NCBI GenBank assembly: GCA_021555105.2
Contig: CP134604.1
Coordinates: 1,054,001-1,118,000 of the forward strand
DNA: 64,000 nt
Reading direction: 5' to 3'
Source: Thalassospiraceae bacterium LMO-JJ14
GTDB lineage: Bacteria; Pseudomonadota; Alphaproteobacteria; Rhodospirillales; Casp-alpha2
Positions within the stretch are counted from its first letter, which is position 1; the number at the start of each line of letters is the position of its first letter. The position numbers and the translations under genes are program-made. Of the stretch, positions 17,905 to 26,218 are shown piece by piece. The notes under the pieces were generated by a model. That model saw only the letters and a list, made by a program, of their open reading frames with translations, ran no database searches and had not been told where the DNA came from.

Positions 17905-18025
17905 GATTGAGATGACTGCATGGAACGGATCAAGAAACGCACCCGAAGCCTGATGACCCAAATGACCGCTCGCCGGTCGGTCCGCTAATGAGGCAAATGG
18001 CGCGTGCGTATTCCCATCAAGGCCA
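17905..18025 (+). ncRNA. Candidate bridge RNA (seekRNA) of the IS element
   Basis: The non-coding right end carries two target guides. ATGACTGCAT (17912-17921) equals the top strand of the left target (16740-16747) continued into the right flank. TGACCCAAATG (17954-17964) is the exact reverse complement of the right flank at 18118-18128. Orientation (first guide same-strand, second complementary) and their small overlap at the junction match the target-binding loop of IS110-family bridge RNAs. Tentative donor guides follow: GGTCCGCTAATG (17979-17990) resembles the joined right and left ends, and TCCCAT (18012-18017) complements the left end. RNA ends are approximate. Confidence 0.7.
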
Positions 18026-18102
18026 CAGCCCGCGTGCCGATCAAACAGGCCGGATACATATCAGCGACTTCCGAAATCTAGCAGAAATTCTCTATTGCGA
18101 TC

Positions 18103-18116
18103 AGCAGCCGGTCCAT
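18103..18116 (-). repeat. Right subterminal inverted repeat of the IS
   Basis: AGCAGCCGGTCCAT, exact inverse of 16755-16768. It is followed almost at once by the right target flank. Confidence 0.85.
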
Positions 18117-18248
18117 ACATTTGGGTCAGACCCAGACTTTACCCGCCTTGCCATCCTCTGTCTGCTTCCGGAACTTCAGCGGACGGGAAAGTCTCAGTTT
18201 GAAATCAGGACAGCATTGACACGGTATCGCATCCGTTCCTTCCTCCTG

Positions 18249-18254
18249 TATAAT
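18249..18254 (+). promoter_or_regulatory. Possible -10 box of the small hypothetical gene
   Basis: A perfect TATAAT lies 27 bp before the ATG at 18281. A perfect TTGACA occurs at 18216-18221, but 27 bp away, which is too far for a standard promoter. Only the -10 box is suggestive. Confidence 0.3.
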
Positions 18255-18280
18255 GCTGAACGGAAAGCATAGGAGGGCGT

Positions 18281-18463
18281 ATGCCGCTTAAATATGAAGT
18301 CTATGGTGTTCGTGAGAATCACGACGAACTGCGGAAGCTCCTGAATGATATCGCAGCACGGGGCGAGCGCGTCATAAGCGTAACCTCTCAGGAAGGGATG
18401 CCGAACGGCATTCACATAGTACCCAGATTCACCGTCGTCACGGAAATAGAAACCGATTCATAG
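18281..18463 (+). CDS. Small DUF4177-like hypothetical protein
   Basis: A 60-residue protein, MPLKYEVYGVRENHDELRKL..., preceded by a strong AGGAGGG ribosome binding site. The pattern of a short strand, then ELRKLLNDIAARGERVISVTSQ, then a final strand resembles the DUF4177 fold (EWEYK...LNELGAEGWELVSV), though the aromatic WEL core is replaced by ERVISV. Function is unknown. It lies immediately right of the IS and outside it, and belongs to the same AT-richer segment. The fit to DUF4177 is by pattern only. Confidence 0.6.
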   Translation: MPLKYEVYGVRENHDELRKLLNDIAARGERVISVTSQEGMPNGIHIVPRFTVVTEIETDS

Positions 18464-18540
18464 AAGTGCCTGACGACAGACACCGCCCCGAAGTTCTAAT
18501 CCCTCGCTGCCAGGAAGCGGCAGGCTTTGGCGGTTCCCCC

Positions 18541-19218
18541 TCACCGCGTGATCACCCGCATGTCGATGCGAACAAGGTTGTCGCTGACCTGAAAGCCAGC
18601 GTCCTGCGGTAGGGTATAGAAGATGTGCCGGCCGATCTTGGCGACCTTCTCCTTGGCCCCGGCCCAGTGCGGCGTCACGTAATCGGCATGATACCAGAGC
18701 GCACCCCGGGTCGGATCGTCGATCACACCGGAACTGGCCAGCCTGGCCAGTGTCGTCGCCCGCCGCCACGCGTTCATGTCCAGCGGATCGTCTTTTTTGC
18801 CGTCGCACCACCACGAGAACTGGCAGCGATGGCGGCGCACCTCGCCGCCCTGACGGACCACGTCGCAGACGCTGGCCGGAAAGCGCGGGCTTTCAACCCG
18901 GTTCAGGGTCACGGCGGCGACCGCGAGCTGACCGGGAATCGATTCCGAGCGGGCTTCCCAATAGATATTCAGCGCCAGGCAGCGCAACTCCGCCAGACGT
19001 GCGGTGTCATCGTCATGAATGATAAAATTTGCTGCGGATGCGAAAAGCCGTTCCGTCTGTGCGGAGCGGGACTCCGCCTCAACCTGATCGCGGAACAGGC
19101 CGGGCATGAGAAAAACGCTGACAGTAAGGCCAAAAGCCAGTGCCAGCGCGACATTCTGACGCGACATTTTGCGCTGTCTCCTCTTTCCTGCTTCTTTCCC
19201 AGAGAAGAAGCGAGACAT
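18541..19218 (-). CDS. SleB-like cell wall hydrolase (Hydrolase_2 family)
   Basis: A 225-residue secreted or anchored peptidoglycan hydrolase. The N-terminal basic stretch and hydrophobic helix (VALALAFGLTVSVFLMPGLF) form an uncleaved or signal anchor. The catalytic domain (about 75-200) has the family signature LNIYWEARSESIPGQLAVAAVTLNRV with the catalytic glutamate, then CQFSWWCDGK and ALWYHADYVTPHW. Family members are lytic transglycosylases or amidases of the cell wall. It is convergent with the small hypothetical gene and divergent from galU. Start choice between MSRFF at 19218 and a downstream MSRQN is open. Confidence 0.88.
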   Translation of the reverse strand: MSRFFSGKEAGKRRQRKMSRQNVALALAFGLTVSVFLMPGLFRDQVEAESRSAQTERLFASAANFIIHDDDTARLAELRCLALNIYWEARSESIPGQLAVAAVTLNRVESPRFPASVCDVVRQGGEVRRHRCQFSWWCDGKKDDPLDMNAWRRATTLARLASSGVIDDPTRGALWYHADYVTPHWAGAKEKVAKIGRHIFYTLPQDAGFQVSDNLVRIDMRVITR

Positions 19219-19377
19219 TCAAACGGGTCGTCATTCCGGGGGATATATAGGGACCTGCGGATACTTTTCAAGTATTTTTTGTGCAGTGCACAATATTGAC
19301 ATATTTCAGTACCTTGCGGCGTTCGGCACGGCGTGGCATTACGAAACGGACCTGCGCCGATCCTTGGGGGAAATCCT

Positions 19378-20247
19378 TTGAAGACGACCGTTCGCAAAGC
19401 CGTACTGCCCGTGGCCGGATTAGGCACGCGCTTCCTGCCGGCCACCAAATGCATGCCGAAGGAAATGCTGCCGGTTGTCGACAAACCGCTGATCCAGTAC
19501 GCCATCGAGGAAGCCGAAGCCGCCGGGATCGAGCAGTTCATGCTGATCACCGGGCGCGGCAAGAACCTGATGGAAGACCATTTCGATCATGCCTTCGAAC
19601 TGGAGCAGATTCTCGAGCAGCGCGGCAAGACAAGGGAACTGGACATGGTGCGCCAGTTCCCCGAACCCAGCAGAATCCGCTACACGCGCCAGCAAAAGGC
19701 GCTCGGGCTTGGGCATGCGATCTGGTGCGCCAAGGATTTCGTCCGCGATGAGCCGTTCGCGGTGCTGCTGCCCGATGACATGGTGCTGGCGGAAAAGGGC
19801 TGTCTCGCGCAGATGATGGATGCCTACGCAGAGGTCGGCGGCAATATCGTCGCCGTCACCGAAGTGCCGCGCGCGCACACCAACCGCTACGGCATTCTCG
19901 ATATCGAAAGCGATGACGGACGGCTGGCCAAAGCCTGCGGGCTTGTCGAAAAACCGGCCCCCGAGGATGCGCCGTCGACGCTGTCGATCATCGGGCGTTA
20001 TATCCTGCAGCCGGAAGTCTTCGAACATCTGGACAAGAAGATCGCAGGCGCCGGCGGCGAGATCCAGTTGACCGATGCGATTGCCGCGACGCTTGACGAT
20101 GTGCCTTTCCATGGCCTTCGCTATGCGGGGACAAGGTTCGATTGCGGATCGAAACCGGGGTTTATCGCGGCCAACGTGGCCTATGCGCTTGAGCGCCAGG
20201 ATATGGAAGCGGACGTCCGCGAAGCACTGGCGAAAATCCTGAAGTAG
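19378..20247 (+). CDS. galU: UTP-glucose-1-phosphate uridylyltransferase
   Basis: A 289-residue nucleotidyltransferase. KAVLPVAGLGTRFLPATKCMPKEMLPVVDKPLIQYAIEEA contains the UTP-binding loop and signature lysine, and ALGLGHAIWCAK and IDxxGRYILQPEVF regions are typical of GalU. It makes UDP-glucose for glycans and exopolysaccharide. The preferred start is TTG at 19378, which gives MKTTVRKAVLPV, the standard GalU N-terminus, and follows TTGGGGGAA; a GTG at 19333 would add 15 atypical residues. It is followed by glpK after about 70 bp. Confidence 0.94.
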   Translation: MKTTVRKAVLPVAGLGTRFLPATKCMPKEMLPVVDKPLIQYAIEEAEAAGIEQFMLITGRGKNLMEDHFDHAFELEQILEQRGKTRELDMVRQFPEPSRIRYTRQQKALGLGHAIWCAKDFVRDEPFAVLLPDDMVLAEKGCLAQMMDAYAEVGGNIVAVTEVPRAHTNRYGILDIESDDGRLAKACGLVEKPAPEDAPSTLSIIGRYILQPEVFEHLDKKIAGAGGEIQLTDAIAATLDDVPFHGLRYAGTRFDCGSKPGFIAANVAYALERQDMEADVREALAKILK

Positions 20248-20319
20248 ACCGCCATTCAGGTCTTTTCAGGGCGGTCGTGTCAGGTCTTGAATGGAACGGA
20301 CGTGACGGAGGGGGCCGGT

Positions 20320-21828
20320 ATGACGGGATATATTCTTGCCATCGATCAGGGCACGACATCGTCCAGGGCACTGGTGCTGGACGCCGCGTATAACGTCATC
20401 GGCTCGGCGCAGCAGGAATTCAGGCAGATCTATCCGGCGTCCGGCTGGGTCGAACACGATGCCGGGGATATCTGGGGGTCCGTCGTCGAAACCTGCCGCG
20501 CCGCGATCACCAAGGCCGGGATCGCCAAGCCCGGGCTCAGCGCCGCCGATCTGGCCGCCATCGGCATCACCAACCAGCGCGAAACGACCCTGGTCTGGGA
20601 CCGCGCGACGGGCAAACCGGTTTATAACGCCATCGTCTGGCAGGACCGCCGCACGGCGGACGAAACCAACAGCTTGCGCGAACGGGGGTTCGAGGCCGCC
20701 GTGACGGACAAGACCGGGCTGTTGCTGGATCCGTATTTCTCGGCCTCCAAGATCGCCTGGATTCTCGACAACGTCGCCGGGGCGCGAAAAAAGGCCGAAG
20801 CCGGCAAGCTCGCCTTCGGCACCGTCGACACCTATCTGATCTGGCGCATGACCGGCGGCAAACGGCATGTCACGGATGCGACGAACGCCAGCCGAACGAT
20901 GATTTACGACATTCACAAGGGCGAGTGGTGTTCGGAACTGCTGGACCTGTTCCGGGTGCCCAGGGCGATTTTGCCGGATGTGCTGGACTGCGCCGCCGAC
21001 TTCGGCGTCTGCGATGCGGAAATTCTGGGTGCGGCGGTGCCGATTTCGGGGGTTGCCGGCGATCAACAGGCGGCGACCATCGGCCAGGCGTGTTTTTCAC
21101 CGGGGATGGTCAAATCCACCTACGGCACCGGCTGCTTCGCGATGCTGAATACGGGCAAGCAGGCGGTAAAATCCGAAAACCGGCTGCTGACGACCATCGC
21201 CTACCGGCTGGGCGGCGAGGTGACCTACGCGCTGGAAGGCTCGATCTTCGTCGCCGGGGCCGCCGTGCAATGGCTCCGCGACGGGCTTGGGATTATCGAA
21301 CGCGCCGATCAGTCCGGCCCGCTCGCCGATACGGCCGAAGACGACGAGGTTTATCTGGTGCCGGCGTTCGTCGGTCTCGGCGCGCCGCACTGGGACCCGG
21401 ACTGCCGGGGCGCGCTGTATGGCCTGACCCGCGCCACGGGACCGGCCGAGCTGGCCCGTGCGGCCCTGGAAAGTGTCTGCTTCCAGACCCTCGACCTGAT
21501 CGACGCCATGCACGCCGACTGGACTCCTGAACAGGAATTTGGTGGCGAAACGGTGTTGCGCGTCGATGGCGGCATGGTGGCGTCGGAATGGATGCTGCAG
21601 CGTCTCGCCGATATTCTGGCAGCGCCCATCGACCGCCCGAAAATGCTCGAGACCACGGCCTTGGGGGCCGCCTACCTCGCCGGCATGCAGGCCGGCATCT
21701 ATGGCGATCCGGCGTCGTTCGCGCGCGAGTGGGCCTGTGACCGGCGCTACGCGGCGCGGATGGATTCCGATACACGTGCGCGTAAAATCCAGGGCTGGCA
21801 AACGGCCGTGCGCCGTACGTTGCTGTAA
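20320..21828 (+). CDS. glpK: Glycerol kinase
   Basis: A 502-residue FGGY-family kinase. The N-terminal phosphate loop [13 protein letters not shown], the [30 protein letters not shown] block that contacts glycerol, and the C-terminal ATP motif around [19 protein letters not shown] are all as in GlpK. It phosphorylates glycerol to glycerol 3-phosphate. The ATG at 20320 is chosen from the GGAGGGGGCC ribosome binding site and the family N-terminus. No glpF or glpD is adjacent. Converges on the LysR gene with only 7 bp between stops. Confidence 0.95.
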   Translation: MTGYILAIDQGTTSSRALVLDAAYNVIGSAQQEFRQIYPASGWVEHDAGDIWGSVVETCRAAITKAGIAKPGLSAADLAAIGITNQRETTLVWDRATGKPVYNAIVWQDRRTADETNSLRERGFEAAVTDKTGLLLDPYFSASKIAWILDNVAGARKKAEAGKLAFGTVDTYLIWRMTGGKRHVTDATNASRTMIYDIHKGEWCSELLDLFRVPRAILPDVLDCAADFGVCDAEILGAAVPISGVAGDQQAATIGQACFSPGMVKSTYGTGCFAMLNTGKQAVKSENRLLTTIAYRLGGEVTYALEGSIFVAGAAVQWLRDGLGIIERADQSGPLADTAEDDEVYLVPAFVGLGAPHWDPDCRGALYGLTRATGPAELARAALESVCFQTLDLIDAMHADWTPEQEFGGETVLRVDGGMVASEWMLQRLADILAAPIDRPKMLETTALGAAYLAGMQAGIYGDPASFAREWACDRRYAARMDSDTRARKIQGWQTAVRRTLL

Positions 21829-21835
21829 GTCTGTT

Positions 21836-22714
21836 TCAGCTCCGCTGGCCCAGACTGACGGCGATCAGTTCCTCGTAAAATCCCTGGGCGATGTGCGCCA
21901 GCGGTGAATCCGTCAATTCGACCAGACCGATGGTCCGGGTCACCGGCGGGTCGCCGAACGGCAGTTGCTTGAGCGGCAGCGGAAACGGCGAGGCAATGCA
22001 GTGCTTCGGGATGATGGAGACACCGAGACCGTTGTAGACCATCGTCGCCACCGCTTCGAGGTTGTCGAGCTCCATGGTCATGTTGACCTTCAGGCCGCGC
22101 TTTTTCAGGCTCTCGGCAATGATCTTGCCGGTCCACGCACGGCTGTTGAAGCGAATGTAGGGATAATCTTCGAGGACCTGCGTATCGAGCGTCGCCTTGG
22201 TATGGGCCGGGGCGATCACCACGAAAGGTTCCTTGGCGATCGGCCGCCATTTGATCGTGCCGTCGTTTTCGGGCGGGGCACTGGTGATCGCGGCGCCGAT
22301 CTTGCCCTCGTGCAGCCGTGCGACAAGCTCGCCTGAGTGATCGTCGATGACGTGGATGACCAGATTGGGAAACCGGCGCTGGCACGCGACCATGGCCTTC
22401 GGCAGGATTCCCGTCAGTGTCGTCGGCATCGCGCCGATGGCGAACTCGCCGGATATTTCCTTCGACGCGGTCGCACTGGTCAGCTTGTCGTATTGCAGGA
22501 CGACCTCCTGAACCAGCCCGAGGATGGATCGTCCGCGCTGGTTGAGAGCGGGCGGCCGTTTTGTGCGATCAAACAGTTCAGCGCCCAAGGCTTGCTCGAC
22601 GGTCTTCATCTGCAGGCTGACGGCCGAGGGCGTGCGGTTGAGAATCTCGGCCGTCGTAATAAAGCTGCCGGTTTCCGCGACCGTCAAAAAAGTCTTCAAG
22701 TAGCTGATTCGCAT
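21836..22714 (-). CDS. LysR-family transcriptional regulator
   Basis: A 292-residue regulator. The N-terminal winged HTH is MRISYLKTFLTVAETGSFITTAEILNRTPSAVSLQMKTVEQALGAELFDR (residues 1-50), followed by a type-2 periplasmic-binding-like effector domain (about 90-290). It is divergent from the TRAP transporter genes, with a symmetric site between them, so it very likely controls the transporter and its own gene. The ligand is unknown and is probably the TRAP substrate or a product. Confidence 0.93.
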   Translation of the reverse strand: MRISYLKTFLTVAETGSFITTAEILNRTPSAVSLQMKTVEQALGAELFDRTKRPPALNQRGRSILGLVQEVVLQYDKLTSATASKEISGEFAIGAMPTTLTGILPKAMVACQRRFPNLVIHVIDDHSGELVARLHEGKIGAAITSAPPENDGTIKWRPIAKEPFVVIAPAHTKATLDTQVLEDYPYIRFNSRAWTGKIIAESLKKRGLKVNMTMELDNLEAVATMVYNGLGVSIIPKHCIASPFPLPLKQLPFGDPPVTRTIGLVELTDSPLAHIAQGFYEELIAVSLGQRS

Positions 22715-22805
22715 ATGAATTTTCTCCTGTGACCGGGCGCGGCAGGTGGTGCCGGGAAATTCCTGGAAGGCGGAACGAACAATATTTGAACAAACTAATT
22801 ATAAA

Positions 22806-22832
22806 GTAAAAATAGTTTACGATAACCGTAAA
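22806..22832. promoter_or_regulatory. Probable LysR-type operator (three TTTAC/GTAAA half-sites)
   Basis: GTAAA-AATAG-TTTAC (22806-22820) overlaps TTTACG-ATAAC-CGTAAA (22816-22832), giving three half-sites spaced about one helical turn apart. The second dyad has perfect 6-bp arms, contains a T-N11-A pattern and lies in an AT-rich stretch between the divergent LysR and TRAP genes. This is the layout of LysR-type recognition and activation sites. Confidence 0.55.
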
Positions 22833-22968
22833 TATAACTCGTTTGCTTGATGATGGAGTCCTGACCTAGCCTTTTTACTGAAATTCGACAAGGCGGTCCG
22901 CGACAAGAATACCGCCGTCGATACCGATTTATTCCCTGAGTCGGGTCAAACAGAGAGGTATCAAAACC

Positions 22969-24183
22969 ATGACATTAGACAGAGAAAAGAACGAAGCCGA
23001 GCTTCATAGCCGCCGCGAGTTTTTGCAGGCCGGTGCCAAGTACGGGATGACCGCTGCGTTTCTGGCGGCCGCTTCGACAGCGGGTGGCGTTTCCATTGCC
23101 GAGGCAGCCGAAGCGGCTTCAGCCGTGGAAAAGGCCAAGAAGAAAGCCGCCGATCACTCGTTGCTGTTCGGTTGCGGCGGCACGCCGAACCGTTGGCCGC
23201 AGGGGCAGATCTTCAAGCAGAACTTCGATCTGACGGGTCTTCTGCAACTCAAGGAAGGCATTGAGCGCAACACCGCCGGCAAGGTCCACGTCGACATCAA
23301 GTTCGGCGGCGCGCTGGGCGGCCAGGTCGCTGTCGGGCGCAAGGTCCAGCAGGGTATCGTCGCCGGTTCGCAGTCGTCGTCGCAGAACATGGCGGCGCAC
23401 GCCCCGGTCTGGAACGTCACCGATTTTCCGTACGTCATCGGCTCGGTCGAGAACTACTGGCGTTGCGTGTTCTCGAAAGAAGTCAACGACACGCTGCGTG
23501 CCTCGTCGATGAAACAGGGCGTCATTCCGCTCTGCATCTTCCCGCAGACGCGCTGGCTCGAACTGAAGATGGGCCTGCCCGCCGAGGTTCGCCATCCCCA
23601 GCAGCTCGATGGGCTGAAGATGCGGGTTACCGGCTCCAAGCTGGAACAGACGGCCTTCAACATCCTGCCCGCCAACCCGACGCCCATCAACTGGGGAGAG
23701 GTTTATTCCGCGGTCAAGGAAGGCGCGGTCGACGGCATCCACGTCGGCACCGGGTCGGTTGCCGATGCCGGCATTTACGAAGTCGTCGGTCAGCTTGTGG
23801 ACACCGAATGGATGTTCAATGCCGACACACTTTATATGAGCACCAAGTGGTTCAGCGGCCTGCCGTCTGAAGTGCAGGGCGGTATCATGGAAGGCGCTTA
23901 CGAAGCGCAGGTTTACAACTATGCGATCTATGAGCCGGCGTTCAAGTTCCAGGCGGGGATCCGCAAGGATTCGCCTGCGGATGCGGCCTGGAATACAGTC
24001 AAGGCCAAGAAGGTGTATCTGACGGAATCGGAACGGGCCGAATGGGTCGATGCGTTGTCGTATGAACGTAACAAGAAGATCTACGATCCGCTTATCGAGC
24101 GTTTCGGCAAGACCGAATACGAAACGGTCAAGCGGGTTGCCAGCTCGGGCGATCCCGTTATTCCACGCCGTTGGTGGATGTAA
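22969..24183 (+). CDS. TRAP transporter substrate-binding protein (DctP family), Tat-exported
   Basis: A 404-residue periplasmic binding protein. The N-terminus carries a twin-arginine signal (HSRREFLQAGAKYGMTAAFLAAASTAG) with cleavage probably after AEAAEA. The body has the DctP fold: PQGQIFKQNFDL, the GGALGGQVAVGRKVQQGIV region and LKMRVTGSKLEQTAFNILPANPTPINWGEVYSAVKEGAVDGIHVG, which matches the TRAP substrate-contact segment. Tat export suggests folding with a cofactor or metal before secretion, as with some TAXI/TRAP binding proteins. It is first of a P-Q-M operon controlled by the divergent LysR. Ligand unknown. Confidence 0.92.
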   Translation: MTLDREKNEAELHSRREFLQAGAKYGMTAAFLAAASTAGGVSIAEAAEAASAVEKAKKKAADHSLLFGCGGTPNRWPQGQIFKQNFDLTGLLQLKEGIERNTAGKVHVDIKFGGALGGQVAVGRKVQQGIVAGSQSSSQNMAAHAPVWNVTDFPYVIGSVENYWRCVFSKEVNDTLRASSMKQGVIPLCIFPQTRWLELKMGLPAEVRHPQQLDGLKMRVTGSKLEQTAFNILPANPTPINWGEVYSAVKEGAVDGIHVGTGSVADAGIYEVVGQLVDTEWMFNADTLYMSTKWFSGLPSEVQGGIMEGAYEAQVYNYAIYEPAFKFQAGIRKDSPADAAWNTVKAKKVYLTESERAEWVDALSYERNKKIYDPLIERFGKTEYETVKRVASSGDPVIPRRWWM

Positions 24184-24279
24184 CATCTTCGCGATACGCG
24201 GCTCCGGGGCGGTCCGCCGTTCCCGGGGCTGCGGTCCACCCTGCCGGATATCCCGGCGGATAAAGGGAGGCCGGGTTTC

Positions 24280-24807
24280 TTGAATATGCGTTGGAAAGCC
24301 ATGTGGTCATGGCTGGATGAAAAGATCGAGTACGTCGTGAATTCGATGTTCTACGGTTATCTCGCAAGCATTGTCGTTATCGAGGTGTTTCGCCGCTACG
24401 TGCTGAGCGATGCGAGTTCCTGGGGCGAGGAAACCGCGATCTATGCCTTTATCTGGATGACCTATATCGGTGCCGCGCGCGGGGTCCGAAACCGCAGTCA
24501 CCTGACCATCGATATCCTGCGCCGGCATTTCAACCGCGTCGGCCAGTTCTGTCTGCACATGTTGAGCGACATATGCTTCCTTGTGCTGGCGGTGGTGATC
24601 GTCTTCACCTCGATCAAGGCCGTCGACGGCGTCATGCAGTTCGGCCAGACTTTTCAGGGCGCCGATGTGCCGATGTGGCTGGCCATGATCGGTGTGCCGA
24701 TCGGCTGGACACTGATCGCCATCCGCGTCGTTCAGCGCTCGGTCCATGCCATCGGCGTTTTCCGCAGCGGCGAGGCCGAAGAAGAAGCCAGAGTTATCAG
24801 CGAGTAA
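24280..24807 (+). CDS. TRAP transporter small permease (DctQ family)
   Basis: A 175-residue small membrane subunit with four hydrophobic helices. The WGEETAIYAFIWMTYIGAARGVRNRSHLTID segment (about 49-79) is the DctQ signature. The start may be TTG at 24280, which is well spaced from AAAGGGAGG, or ATG at 24286, which is spaced too far for that site; TTG is preferred. It lies between the binding protein and the large permease and stabilises the latter in the membrane. Confidence 0.9.
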   Translation: MNMRWKAMWSWLDEKIEYVVNSMFYGYLASIVVIEVFRRYVLSDASSWGEETAIYAFIWMTYIGAARGVRNRSHLTIDILRRHFNRVGQFCLHMLSDICFLVLAVVIVFTSIKAVDGVMQFGQTFQGADVPMWLAMIGVPIGWTLIAIRVVQRSVHAIGVFRSGEAEEEARVISE

Positions 24808-24812
24808 TGTAA

Positions 24813-26090
24813 ATGGATGCGAGCGTACTCATTTCCCTGTCGATCATCGGTGTCCTGCTGTTACTGGGTGTCGAGATATTTGTCTGTCTCGGTATCGGCG
24901 CCATTCTGCTGATCGTGCTGACCGGCACCTTCACGCTGGACAATGTCGGCATTGCGGCATTTTCGTCGATCGAGATTTTCCCGCTTCTGGCGATGCCGCT
25001 GTATATCCTCACCGGCGACCTGATCTCGGAATCCGGCATCGCACGGCAACTGGTCCGCTTCGCCCGCGCCACGGTCGGCTGGATCAGCGGCGGCCTGGCG
25101 TTGACGGTGCTGGTGGCGTCGGGGCTGTTCGCGGCGATCAGCGGCTCGAACTCGGCAACGGTTGCAGCCATGGGCAAGATGCTGGTCCCCGAGATGGAGG
25201 AAGACGGCTACCCGAAGGATTTCGCCGGCGCCGTCACGGCGTGCGGCGGCACGGTCGGGATCATCATTCCGCCCAGCATCGTCTTCGTGCTGTACGGCGT
25301 TGCCGCAGGCGTGCCGGTCGGCGATCTGTTCATCGGCGGTATTATCCCCGGTGTTCTCATGATCGCGTCAATGGCGGCCGTCGGCTGGTTCATGGCCAAG
25401 CGCAACGGCTGGGGCACGAAAACGCCGTTCACGCTCCGCAACGTGCTGGTCAGCGCCTGGGACGCAAAACTCGCGTTCGGTGCCAGCTTCATCATCCTCG
25501 CCGGGATTTACGGCGGCGTCTTCACCCCGACGGAAGCGGCCGCGGTGGCCGTCGCCTACTGCGTGATCGGCGGCCTGTTCATTACCCGCGAGTTGAAGGT
25601 CAGGGACCTGCCGGACATCATGAACCGCAGCGCCGACATCAATGGGCTGATTGCCCCGGTCATCGCCATGGCGTTGATTCTGTCGCAGATCCTGGCGGTG
25701 CTCGGTGTGCCGGAACTCGGGGTCAATGCGCTGCTTGGGTTTTCCGACGATCCGATTGTGCTGACACTGTGTATCCTCTGCATCCTGCTCGTCGCCGGGG
25801 CGATCATGGAGGCAACGCCGAACATCTTGCTGCTGGTCCCGCTTTTGGTCCCCGTGGCGACCAAGATCGGCATCGACCCGGTGCATTTCGGCGTCATCAT
25901 GGTGGTGGCGCTGGCGATCGGTTTCGTGACGCCGCCGGTGGGGCTGAACCTGTTCGTTGCGTCGTCTATTACAGGGGTGCCGTTTACCCGGATCGCATGG
26001 AAGGCGACGCCTTTCATCCTCGCTTTGCTGTTCTCGTTGCTGATGATCACTTTCGTGCCGTCATTGACGACGATGCTGCTTGCACGCTAG
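24813..26090 (+). CDS. TRAP transporter large permease (DctM family)
   Basis: A 425-residue membrane protein with about twelve hydrophobic helices, matching DctM. Conserved stretches include LLAMPLYILTGDLISESGIARQLV, AISGSNSATVAAMGKMLVPEME, and the PPSIVFVLYGVAAGVPVGDLFIGGIIPG region. It is the sodium-coupled translocation subunit for the substrate delivered by the DctP-type protein. It starts 5 bp after the small permease stop. The next gene, DUF3604, follows after about 130 bp and is probably transcribed with it. Confidence 0.93.
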   Translation: MDASVLISLSIIGVLLLLGVEIFVCLGIGAILLIVLTGTFTLDNVGIAAFSSIEIFPLLAMPLYILTGDLISESGIARQLVRFARATVGWISGGLALTVLVASGLFAAISGSNSATVAAMGKMLVPEMEEDGYPKDFAGAVTACGGTVGIIIPPSIVFVLYGVAAGVPVGDLFIGGIIPGVLMIASMAAVGWFMAKRNGWGTKTPFTLRNVLVSAWDAKLAFGASFIILAGIYGGVFTPTEAAAVAVAYCVIGGLFITRELKVRDLPDIMNRSADINGLIAPVIAMALILSQILAVLGVPELGVNALLGFSDDPIVLTLCILCILLVAGAIMEATPNILLLVPLLVPVATKIGIDPVHFGVIMVVALAIGFVTPPVGLNLFVASSITGVPFTRIAWKATPFILALLFSLLMITFVPSLTTMLLAR

Positions 26091-26218
26091 CGAACGGATC
26101 GGGTATTCGGGCTGCGATACATCCACTGAGAATATCGGGATAAATCACTGGCCTCACCACTGCCTGCACCGGCACAATACAGAAAACAAAAAGCCAAGAA
26201 GAGGAAGGAAACAAGAAA

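Larger units (their letters stand above)
16748..18117 (+). mobile_element. IS110-family insertion sequence, IS1111-type
   Basis: The element of about 1.37 kb contains one transposase gene, 14-bp subterminal inverted repeats (16755-16768 and 18103-18116) and a long non-coding right end. The left tip leaves 7 bp outside the repeat, as in IS1111-type elements. The right boundary is set by the match of the flank to the downstream guide, so it is uncertain by about two bases. No target duplication is seen. The reconstructed empty site is ATGACTGCATTTGGGTCA. The element sits between the sensor kinase and a small hypothetical gene. Confidence 0.85.

Noticed and set aside
18216-18254. TTGACA and TATAAT as one promoter
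   Set aside because: The two boxes are 27 bp apart, well beyond the 16-18 bp norm; only the -10 box is retained as weak evidence.
17988-18272. 94-codon frame across the right end of the IS
   Set aside because: It runs from the candidate bridge RNA through the IS boundary into the flank and has no family similarity or ribosome binding site.
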